Positions 48,301 to 60,300 of a DNA stretch of 64,000 nt are shown piece by piece. The stretch is taken from NCBI GenBank assembly GCA_023376005.1, contig CM042145.1:15436482-15500481 (forward strand), given 5' to 3'. The notes beneath the pieces are model-generated. The model was not told the DNA's origin and made no database searches. It was given only the letters and a program-made list of their open reading frames with translations. Position 1 is the first letter of the stretch, and each line of letters starts with the position of its first letter. A program made the translations under genes and the position numbers. The stretch comes from Doryteuthis pealeii. Taxonomy: Eukaryota; Mollusca; Cephalopoda; Myopsida; Loliginidae.

Positions 48301-51300
48301 ATCTAGCGCATGACCAAACATGGACCATTGTAGTTTGACCACCCTCATTGATACTGGAATAGTGTTGCACATCTTGTACAGAGCCTTGTTGGAAATTAGG
48401 GTGTTTTGGTCATTGGTGTCCAGTGATAGTTCTCAGATGTTTGCGGTGGTAGGCATCAAGTTTATCGATAGATGCCTTTGAAGATGCCCAGCTGTTGTAT
48501 AAATGTACTCTAAGGAACATGTTCTGATAGTGGGGAAAATTGATTAAATGTTTTTTTTTTTTTCTTCATATATTTACTTATGTATAATTCCCCCCCCCTC
48601 CCCCCCGTGTTTAATTCTCTGTATCGTAAAATGTATTTTTTTTTTTCAAATGCTTTTTTTATTTTTATTTTTTTTTTAATGAACTGTTTGTATGCTATAA
48701 TTTATCATAAAAAAATGTAGTGAATTGTCACTATTTTTAAGATGCTGCCATGTCGGCAGGGCTTAGAATATTCTGGCCATATCCCCTACAAGAGAAGACC
48801 CCCCCCCCCAAAAAAAAAAACAGGGCCTCCTAGATACGACACTAAACTGCATCTGATGGTAAGGCTCCAGTCTTGAAGATTTGTGAAGTGTAGAATACCC
48901 CTTACTCTGACCTGGAATGGCTCATACCTGTTAGGCTAATATTAATGGGTCAAATAGATCTATTTAAAAATGATTCATATTCAATTAGATTATGTGCAAA
49001 AAAAAGAAAATTAAAAAAACAACTACACAAAAAATATAGGTATGAATGTACAATAAATGTGACTCCTTAACCTCAGAACATAAAATAACTCTTGATGGGT
49101 TGACATGCTGTTAAAATCAACCTATTTTTTTTTTTTTTAAATAGGAATGTTGTATTTAATAATTGAAAGATTGATTATAATAATAATGTTTGTCTGGTTT
49201 ATGATTAGACTATTTTATGTCCTACTGGTCAGACAAAACCTATTGATAATTATAATGAAATTTTTGTGTACAGTGCTCAGGTGCACCACAACTCATCAAA
49301 GTCTCATGTTTAGTACATAGAATAATGTACTAATGTCAGGAACATGAATAGCTTACAGTAATAATATACATGTATGTGGGGGGGGGGGTTATCGGTATAG
49401 TGTTGGAAGATTACAGGAAACATGGAGGCTTTGAAAGATGCACTGTTTTATAATAATAATGAAATTTATTGTGTACAGTGCTCAGGTGCACCACAACTCC
49501 TCAAAGTCTCATGTGAAGTACACAGAATAATGTTGTGTCAGGAACATGAACAGTTCACAGTAGTAATATGCATTTAATTTTGACAGCCTATAACTGATGC
49601 AGGCAGTTTATTCCATGCCTCAGCAACTCTGAGCCTGAGAAAGTCATGTGAGCTATGATGTATTGTAATTAGGGAGCAAGTGTAGTGACATTATTCCTCT
49701 ATTTATTTATTTATTTAAGGATATTAGATAAAGATTTGGCTTGTAATATTTTTTTTTTTAAATTTAAAAAAAAAAAGAAAAAAAAAAAGATCAATATGTA
49801 TTTTAATGTTTTGTTGATGTAAATTTTTATATTCATGTCTAGTAGATTGAAATATTAAATTGCTCCTTTAAATTAAACATGTTTTAATTTTTTGTTTTTC
49901 TTTTAGCGTCATGCCACTCGAACCCAGCGTGAAGATTCTGATGATGATGAGGAGGAATTCCATTATGAGATGGAAGAGGAAGTTCCAGGGTAAGTGTTTT
50001 GAGAAAATAGTTATTTTTCTTATAAAGATAGATAAAATAAACAAGTAGTATTTATGTCCTTTTTTTTTTTTTTTTTTTTTTTTTAAATGAAGCTTAAAAT
50101 ATTTTAAAGTTCCTATTGTTATTTTTTTCATATTTGTCATTAGTTAAATCATCCCATCAATTATTTATTATGTTTTACAATAGTAAATAGTTTCATTTTT
50201 GTTTTGTTTTAGTGAGACGAAGAGCAAAGAAGATATTGATGGTATAGATGCTGGTAATTTGGTTGTTCTTGAGAAATTGAAGCAGAACCAAAGGCAAGAT
50301 TATCTCAAGGTTGGTTCAATTCTCTTTTGCTTACAAAATCTTTCAGGAAAATATTTTCAAATTTTAGTTGTTGGATTCAACTATTGAGAAAAATAAAAAG
50401 TACATGACTGACAATAATGATAATAAATGGATGCTAGAAAATAAGTGTTTCTGTGCATATTATAAAAAGTTTTATGATATACAATAGCAACGCTTTTTTT
50501 TTTCTCGCACCATGTAGCGTAATTATTACGGTCTACAGGGAATTTAAGGATTGAAAAGAAAACAGTAATCGGATTTCTGGAGAAAGAGAAGAAAAAGAAA
50601 TAAGAACAAAGGTTAAAGTTTGGAAGGGTAAACACTCAATGGAGGGCCGGCAATTGACTGACCGAGTGACTCCGGAACTAGATTTTAAAATAAAAACGGA
50701 AGTTCCGGGTTTTGAGCGGCAGTGGGTGACCTTCCCACACCAGTACGAGAAATGAAAGAAGAGAAAAATTGGTCTTTTTTCGGATGGGCCTTCGTGAGAG
50801 GCAGATGGGGCTTCCAGAGTTCCCCCGTATGGGTTTCGCATAGTAGTACTGAACATGTTTTATGATAGAGTAATTTGACCTTACCCTCTCTCTCCCTCTC
50901 CTTCTCTCTGAAAAAAAAACCCCATGAGCCTAGAAAGGAATAAACAACCCCTTTGTGACTATACAACTTGTGTATGTTGTTTCTGAACTAACGACTATTA
51001 CTACAACTCGACTGGCCCTATGCAACACCCATTCATTTCATTATCATTGTGGTCAATCATGTATTTTATAATAATGAAATTTATTGCGTACAGTGCTCAG
51101 GTGCAGTACAACTTATCAAAGTCTCATGTATAGTACATAGAATAATGTACTAATGTCAGGAATATGAATAGCATACAGTAAGGATATACATGTGTGTGTG
51201 TCAGGTATAATTTTTGTTGAATTACTGGAAGCATGGAGGTTTTGAAAGATGCAGTGTTTCGCAACCTACAACGGATGCAGGCAGTTCATGCCATGCCTTA

Positions 51301-54300
51301 GCAACTGAACGTGAAAAAATGTTTCTGAAAGTCATGTGAGCTATGCTGTTTTCTGACTTTGTAGGCATGCCCACAAGTGTTAGATGCATGGAAATCAAAA
51401 AGGTGCTCAAGGTTGCTGTTGGTAAGATGGTTAATGACCTTATGACCTTATGAGTGTTTACCAAGTCAGTTGCCAGACGCCGGAGTTTCAATGAATCCAC
51501 TCCCAGGGTAGCAAGATTTTCAGAATATGGCAGATGCCTGATGGAGGGTATTTGTTGGGTTGCATATCTCTGTACAGTTTCCAGGAGGTTAATGTTCTGA
51601 GCGAGGCAGGGGTTCCAGACTGGTGATGCGAATTCCAAGTGTAGCTGCACCATAGCTTTATACAGCTTTAAATAGATAGCCAGGGAGCAGCTGACGAAGG
51701 TCTTGCTGAGGACGCTAGGACACCCTCTGCCTTCTTGACAATTTTAGTATTCTCAATAGTTCATCCTTTTGGATTGATATGAACTAGTATTTGTTTTTTT
51801 TTGTTTTTAAAAATATAATTTCTGATTTTTATCTCCCTATCTCTGAAGGTCTGTAACAATTAAATGCAAATGAATTAAAAATATTACAAAATATTAGCAG
51901 TTTGGCTATTTGAAAAACAATGTTGGACTTTTATGTAATTTACATGTTGATTTATTATTATGGTCAAGTCATGCTGAAAGCACCAGTTCCCACTAGCTCA
52001 CCAAAGTTAAGCAGTGATGAGCATGTTCATTACTTAATTGGGTGACCACTTAAGCAACAGTAGGTACTGTAAGCAACCGGAGTCCTTTGTTTATAAAAAA
52101 TGACTTGATTCAGCATTATATGACTGAAAGAGTTTGATATGCCAAAAAGAAAAAAGAAGCTCAACCAACCAACCAACCAAATGTTGATGTATTATTCTTA
52201 TTTTTCTATTAATAAAATTTTTATTATTTTTGCAGGGCAATGTATGTGGATCAGTGCAAGCAACAGACAGATTGATGAAAGAATTGCGAGAAATATTCCG
52301 ATCTGAAAGCTATAAGAAGGGTTATTATTATGTTGTATATACTATTGAAATTTAACTCTGAATTTAAAAATATATTGAAGTTATTTCTACTGATATCCAT
52401 ATTTAAAATGTTTTTTTATACAAATTTTTTTAATTAAAAAAAAAAAAAATATTTAACAAACTGTTAAGTGATGGTTACTGCATAAAAATGTATATTTTCA
52501 AAAGTTCAGTAAATGTATTTTTTTTTCTTTCTTTCAGCAATCTATACAATAGATCTAGTCAATGAATGTTTGTATGAATGGAATGTCAAATTGTTCAAGT
52601 AAGTTTTGATTTTATTTATTTATTTATTAAGAATTATAATTTTAGTTCATTAAACCTATTTTGTGACAAAACATTGAAAGGAAGCTAAAGAATATTTCAT
52701 TATAAATTGATACAAATCAGTAATTATCTATTCGTTCTTTGATTCAAAATGTCCAGCCACCATTGATATACGTGGGTCATTCAATAAATGAAGGGAATTT
52801 TTTGTGAAAAGAAAAATATTTTTTCAGAATTTTTTTTTCCATCAATGTAAACAACGCATTGTTTGGAATTGGTTTATAGGAAAAATTATTTTAATCTTGC
52901 AAAAATATTTATTTTGAGGCTATTCAAAATATAGGCAAAATAATATGCTCCAAGCTTGAACAGAGGTCTGTCATCAAATTTTTGGTGTCTAAGAAGCGTA
53001 AACCATGTGAAATTTATAGAAAAAATGTGGGATGTGTACAGAGAAGCATGTTTTTATTAAAACTTTACAAATGGGCTAAGTTTACCACTACAAGCCTGAG
53101 TTGAAAAGACTTTCCAGTCCAAAGCAAAAAATTCTGGGTGCAGTAGTTATTAAAGAAGGTCATGCTGACAGTCTTCTAGAACATGAAAGAACCCATCATT
53201 ATTGATTTCAATGAAAAAGGTACAACTATAAACAGTGATTCCTATTGCCAATTTCTTAGGCAATATTCACCTTATTTATTGAATGACCTCATATTATCTT
53301 GGAAATAAATTATGAACAAATTAGTAGTGCTAGTCCTTTAAGACCGTAATTATTTGTGTATAACATGCACCCCTAACTTTGGACTTAGAAATTCTTGTGT
53401 ATATATAATATACACTGACTTTAGAATTTATAGCAGTTAAATCTAACCAACATTTAGCATTTATTCAATTTTTTATCAGTTTGTACCAACTAAAAATAAG
53501 AATTTATATAGTTTACATTGTGTTAATACACATAATTTACAGTCTTTGAGCAAACTAATGCACATGTTCACACAAAAATACAATAAGCTTGTGGCAAAAA
53601 TAAGCATGATAAATAAAACATTCCAGTGGATATTTCTCTGTAATGGCATAAAAAAACATTAGTTTAACCAGCGTTCCTCAACTGGGGGTTCTCTGGAACC
53701 CTATGTTTCTACCAAAGGTCCCTAAGGGTTCTGTGAGAACAAGTGAGATAAGCTAATGCACTTTTGAGTTTTTATTTAATTTCATATATGTAATATTACT
53801 AAACATGCACAACATATTCTTGGTTATTATAATATAGACATCATTGACAAAGAAGTATTAATTATTCCTTAAACCAGTTATTCAAAAATATAGACTATAT
53901 TTACCATATGAAATATGATGGAAATAAAATGAGAAAGATATGGTTTATCATTTTTTTTTGCGTAGTGGTTTCTTTAGACATGTAATTTATTTTAAGGGTT
54001 ACGCAAGGGTAAAAAAGGTTGAGAAATGCTGGTTTAGACTATAGAGATAACTTTTTTTCAATTTGCCCTGAATATGGTGGAGCATGTGGGGTGGAAAAAT
54101 CTTAATTATATAGTTCTTGTGTATAATATGCACCCCTAACTTTTTGGCTGAACAATCTGGAAAAATAGTGTTTTATACACAATAGTTACAATACTTTAAA
54201 ATTGTAAATTCTTGTATCTAAATTTTATTGGTTATGGTAATTTTATGAACTTTCAAATAAAATCAAACGTTAAAGGATTAATTTTATTAAAAACTTATAT

Positions 54301-57300
54301 AAAAACTTGATTACAATTGTTTTGTTTTACATTATTTTCATGAATTAAGCCAGTATTCATGTATTTTATGAAAATTATCAATTTTGTTTATTGCTTTAGT
54401 AAAAAAGCTATTTCTTTTTATTATAGAGTTGATCAAGATAGCCCACTACATGCAGACCTTATAACTTTCAAGGAAAAAGAAGGCCGGGATCATATACTTT
54501 TGAATTTCACTTTCAAAGTAAATTATTTTAAAAAAATTTTTTCAATTGTCTAATTTGTCCAAAATTTATTTGATTTTTTTATTACCTTTTTATATGAGTA
54601 CATTTAAAAAAAAAAATCTGAATATAAGTTCTTTGTTATATGTTCTCAATTGAGTGGAATAATTTCTATTTGAGCAGATGATGCTGAAATAATTCTTTAA
54701 TTTATCTACTTTATGTCTTGTAGGACATCAAAATGCTATCAATAAGTAAGATACAAAACTTTAAATTAATTGATTAAATTTAATCCAAATTTTGTCTGTT
54801 GGGTTTTGAATCATCATTAATTTTGAAGGTACCAATAGCATGATAGTACCATCTATTGTATAATGGTGTGAATGATAATAAATATAACATTTTGGATTGC
54901 AGTCCTGGTTATATTGTCTAGTTTTTAGACCTCAAGGCAAGAAAATACAACTAAAAAGACCAGATACATGATGAAATAAAAAATGAACTTTATTTTAAAA
55001 GTATTTTCCATTCAAAATTTTGGTATGAACATAGTTTTCTTTTGTCAACCATCTCACCTTAATTTAGATATTTTTTGAATTAATGATATATAATATTTTA
55101 CTTTAAAAAAGATAATTCATTGGATAAGTATGCATTGTTTATCCTTTCTTTAAGAAAAGAAAAGTAAGATGGTGCTCTTTCGTAAATAGAAGTCTTACTT
55201 TACAGACTTTAAAGATGTAGAAGATTCAAGTAAATATTTCTCTTCTCAAAGCAGTTTTTTTTTACATATTTGTTTATATTTTTGTGGTAAATAAAACAAA
55301 ACAAATACACATTCACATCATTTTTTATTAAAAGAAAAAAAAAAGGAATTCTCAATTCTTTAAAAAAAAAATACTTTCATTTTATATAAGAACAAGATTC
55401 TGTAAATGTAACAACGTTGAATGAATAAATATAACTAACTTGGTGAAAAATATTAGGTGCAACTATCTTTTATAAATTTTTAATTTTTGTGATTTTTTTC
55501 GATATTTTTGGTATAAAAAAAATCTGTCAGCATTATAAATCGATTAAAGGGCAATAACCCTCTTTAATCAACTGACTGATAGGACGTTTGTTGTCTATGT
55601 AAATATTTTGTTTCTTTTTGGAAAGAAATAATTTTCTTTTTTTTTCTTTTTTTAAAATTGGAAGATTATACCATTTAGAACGCATAAGACTCAAAACGCA
55701 ATGAATATTATTCTTACAATTTCCATTCTTCTGAAATTTATGGCATTATAATCTGCATATAATTGGCAAAATAATGTTAACAAAATACAGAAACTGACAA
55801 TTAACAAATCTGTCTTCTTTTTTAATTGATGAAAGTAGACTTCTCTCTCTTTTATTTTATTTATGTTTTCTTCTTTCTTTAGACAAATTCAGGATTGTTT
55901 CTTTTGAGCTTGAAAAGAAAAAAACTTAATATTTTTACATTTTTATCTTTATTTTTAAATATAGGGTGTCAGACCCCCACCCCCCATAAAAATAAGCGTT
56001 CATAACTAATAAAGGGAACACAAAACTTAAAAATTTACCCCCTTTCTTCAGTTTTCAGAAACATATTTTTAAAATAATTCTCTAATTTTAACCTCCTAAA
56101 AAAGATTGTGTGTTTGTTCCATACTTTTGTTTGTATAGATGTTTTATAGGCTCCTCAACAATTGGGCCTTATGAATTAAAACTTAGCTTAATTTCTGGGA
56201 AGGTTATAGGCCACCTGTTTAGTGAGTGGCCTAAAATTTAAGTTTTGGGGCATCTAGAAGGCATTATCTTTGGGAAAATCTATGGCAATTTAGCAGAGGC
56301 AAGGGAGAAAACTTTTAGTTATTATAGTTATATTTTATACGGATTTTCTTTTTCTTTAATATAGATATAACCAATGTTTACCACTAAATTAGACACCCCA
56401 GTGTATAAAAGCTTGAATATTTGTATTTTACTATAAGAATCTTGGTTTTATTCAGAAGAAAAATTTTTATTTAAATTTTGATTAAAATTATTTTGTTTAG
56501 TAGTAGTACTAGTAGTTTAAAAAAAGACTTTAAAAAGATTTGTTTACATATTGCATAAGACACATGGCAAAAAATTTATTTTATAATATTACATAATTGG
56601 TAAAATTGAGAAAGAAAATTCAATATTTTTTCCTCTCACAAAAAATAAGAAATTTATTTAATTTCTGAAAAATTGAGCTCTCCACTCATACTCTTGAGAA
56701 ATATAGACCCCCAAGTCTTTACAGAAGCATCAGATTGATTATTAAGAAAATGAATCAACATGTTATTGAATTTAAACATTGTAATGAAACTCAAGCTGAA
56801 GTTATATCTCCCGAGCAGTGCCAGGTATCCTTGCTAGTGTTACACAATTATCTAGTCCTATTTATAGACGTGTTCTTCTGTTAATGATTTTTACTAACTG
56901 GACCCATGGAAGTAGTTGATAGTAAAGATTATCTTATGCTTCTGCAGTGATGCTGATAACTTTTTGATTCTGTGTATCCTGGTATGCACATATTTGATTT
57001 GAATGAGTTTCTGGGAAAATTTATGGGTCCCAAACTAAAGCCATCTAACTCCTACCTTGTAACCTATCCTGTGTAATTCGTTTCCAAGAAAATATTGAAA
57101 TATATTTACAGTTAACTTTAAATGGTGAGGAAAGAAAAAAAGAAAAACATTGGTATGCATGGATAGGGTTTCACTGCGTTCTTTTAGATTTTTGTGTATC
57201 AAGAACGCAGGACGCGTACCTATGAGAATCTCTGCCTCTGCTTGAATTCTCTACCCTTATCCAGAGAAAAACATTTAAAAGGATTTTTAAAATTTGTAGC

Positions 57301-60300
57301 ATCATTTTCTTTCACTGCTTGATTTATTTATTTTATGGAAATAGCATCCATGATAAATCATTGTAGATTTCTATTTGTATTTAATAAGAAAGTCTCCATG
57401 GTGTGATGGTTAACATGTCTGTTGTAGTGAGTCCAAACTAAAATCATGTAACTGGAACTTTTTCTTTACTGGAGAGATAGTGTGTTTTCATTCTATCGAT
57501 TGTCTTTTCAACTTAGACTTGTAATGGCAAACTCATGTTTATCCTGCTTTTTTTTTTTTAAACTAAAACCTGCTTCTCTGTACACATCATACATTCTTTT
57601 ATAAATTTCACATGGTTTGCACTTCTTAGCCGCCAAGAATTTGATGACATTTCTCTGCTCAAACCTGGAGTACTGTTTGATTTGCTGACATTTTGAATAG
57701 CCTCAAAAGAAATATTTTTGCAAGAAATCAATTCCAAAAAGTGCATAGTTTACATTTTATGAAAAAAAATTCCGACCCCCCCCCAAAAAAAAAAAAAAAA
57801 AAAACAAAAAAAACAAACCCCAATATATTTTGATATGCTATAAGAAAAGCAATGAAAAATACATTGGCAACATAGCATATCCATTTGTTGAATGGAAATT
57901 ATTTTCTGTTTTTTGTTTGGGGTAGAGAAGTATGTTTCTTGGCTTGCTTATTTATTTATGTGTTTGTGAAACCCTAAGTCTGTCAAACCTATTTCAAAGC
58001 AGGGTAATTAAGTTTCATGTTAATTTCCAATTGGCACTTGTGTTGAATCTATTTGTCTCTGTATGTTTCTATTATTTATTGGTATTATATCTATTTAAAT
58101 TTTTTTATTTTTTTCAATTCTTTCTATGATGAACCTTGTATCTCTATTAAAATTGTGTATGTTTGAGCAGAAATACTAAAAATACTAATGAAATTTATTG
58201 TGTACAGTGCTCAGGTGCACCACAACTCATCAAAGTCTCATGTCTAGTACATAGAATAATGTATTAGTGTCAGGAACATGAACAGTGTACAGTAATAATA
58301 TACATGTATGTGTGGAGAGGGGTATCAGGTATAGTGTTGGCGGACTACAGGAAGCATGGAGGCTTTGAAAGATGCAGTGTTTTGGCAGCCTACAACGAAT
58401 GCAGGCAGCTTATTCCATGCCTTGGCAACTACTGTTACTACAAGTATTAGTTTGCTGCAATTCAAATATATATATATATATATTTTAAAGAATTTTTTTT
58501 TTTTTTTACTTTTAGGACACATTTCCTTTTGATCCTCCCTTTGTTCGAGTAATCAATCCTGTCATTTCTGGTGGATATGTACTCAGTGGTGGAGCCATTT
58601 GCATGGAACTCCTTACAAAGCAGGTATTTACTTCATTTATGTCACAATTAATCACTTTTTTCTTTTTCCCTCTCTTTCATTCATTTATACTTGTTCTGCC
58701 TACATACATTGACTATATTCATTGACTCCTCTCCAAATCCATTTCTTCCTTCCTTCCCCATACCCTGTGTTTGACCCCTAGATTATGTGACAATCAACAT
58801 GTACGTATACTCTACTCCACCCCGATGTGTACATGACAATGAACACGTACCCTTCCTGACTCTTTCCCGCGCATTTGAACAATTCGGCAGTTCTTTCCAA
58901 AACACAAAGACGACATCACGCATATCTTTACTGCTCTCCAAATCAACTTCATTTTTTACTGCTGAGGTCTGTTAAGGACTTTTGAACTTTTCATCCCTTT
59001 TGTCATCCTGTTTAATTGTTTTTGTGTTTATATTCAATATATAACATTCATGTTAAATCTATTGTCTTCAGTTTTCCCTTTTTTTGTTGTTTTCATTCAA
59101 TTGTTTGATGTTCTTAAAGACTGCTTGGTTAAGCTATCTGTCCAATCTCCTCAGACAAGAGAAGGCAGATTAACACTCCTTATAAATACTAGGACTCAAA
59201 TATTCTTTTGATTTCAAATATTCTTTATTTATTTGACAGGGCTGGAGCAGTGCCTACAGTATAGAATCTGTAATATTACAAATAGCTGCAACTTTGGTGA
59301 AGGGAAAGGCACGAATAAACTTCTCTGCTTCTAAAGTAAGTCATATAAATTTAAAACTACAGGAAAGAGTCCCCCTTTTTTTATTGAATTAAAAATGCTT
59401 TTTTATTTATTTTTAAAATTCTTTAGTTAATATCATTTATTAATCCTTGCTTGATTGCATTAATAAATTTTTGGTTAGGAAATTTGATTAGAATTTTAAA
59501 AAATCTTTTTAAAATGAAATAATGAATAATAAAAACTTTCAGTGTGATTATTTATTATATTTATTATACTAGGGCGAGTCAGAAGTTTTGCAATATTTTG
59601 GTAACGTGAAGCATAATTTGGCAGTTCTGGATGCTTTTACCAATGTTGTAAAAGGTATTGAACCACACTAGACTGCAAACTTTTGAAAATGATTCTATCT
59701 TAATCTGTTGTATTTCTAGTGCCTTTCTTGTATTCTCTTTTTATTGAGGTCGCAACAGATACACACAATTGTTCATTTTCAGTTGGCCTTGTTGGGATAA
59801 CTCTTATCACAGGTTAACAATCATCAGGATATATATAAATACATCTTTATTGTTTGTTCTTTTGTTCACTTCTATCCTATTATTTTGTGGTAAATTTTCT
59901 TTTCTTTGCATTTAACTATTTCATCTAGAAAATCATAATCACCATTTTAAACTTTTTCTTTTTAGAATCAATACAGCTTGGCCAGGGCTCAACAAACATT
60001 CAAGTCTTTGGTGCAAATCCATGAGAAAAATGGTAAGCCTGCTAAATTTCTTTCAATTTTCAATAATTTACTATTTATTAGTTTAGATTAGAGATGAAGT
60101 TATACTTAAATACAAGTCAGTAAAACAATTTTTCAAAATTTGATAAGTCTGTTTTTTTTTTCTTGTCTTCCTGGTTTATAACAGTGTTATTAAAGTTTTT
60201 ATTTTTTTAAACATTTTATTTTATTTAAAAAAAATATATATATATACTATCTTTGGCCTGAAAAAGTTGTAGTTAATTTGTAACATTAAAAAATGACATA

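Larger units (their letters stand above)
40684..49906 (+). other. UBE2Q intron 3 (9,223 nt, phase 0)
   Basis: GTAAGT...TTTTAG. Carries family-E repeats, a half MITE, the nine-copy LINE-end array, the LINE body fragment and LINE-D ends. 42.6-42.8 kb and 43.0-43.35 kb are GC-richer islands that I cannot assign; 43.4-44.9 kb is AT-rich with nothing recognised apart from the repeat relative at 43855-43990. Confidence 0.85.
50310..52235 (+). other. UBE2Q intron 5 (1,926 nt)
   Basis: Donor GTTGGT. 50500-51020 is GC-richer sequence with TGTAGCGTAATTATTACGG near its start, AATAAACAACC near its end and a TGTAG...CTACA layout (50513-51005), so possibly a solo LTR; but the flanks CACCA and ACTCG do not match, so I leave it unassigned. 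LINE-D and a 5S-derived SINE follow. Confidence 0.6.
54518..58515 (+). other. UBE2Q intron 8 (3,998 nt)
   Basis: GTAAAT...TTTTAG. 54.6-57.5 kb is AT-rich without a recognised repeat or gene. The 3' part has a mariner-2 relic and a LINE-D end. A weak tRNA-like phrase (CCATGGTGTGATGGTTAACATG) at about 57397 may be an old SINE head. Confidence 0.75.

Noticed and set aside
50513..51005. Solo LTR (TGTAG...CTACA) in intron 5
   Set aside because: Flanking 5-mers CACCA and ACTCG do not match and the ends are uncertain, so it was left as an unassigned GC-richer segment.
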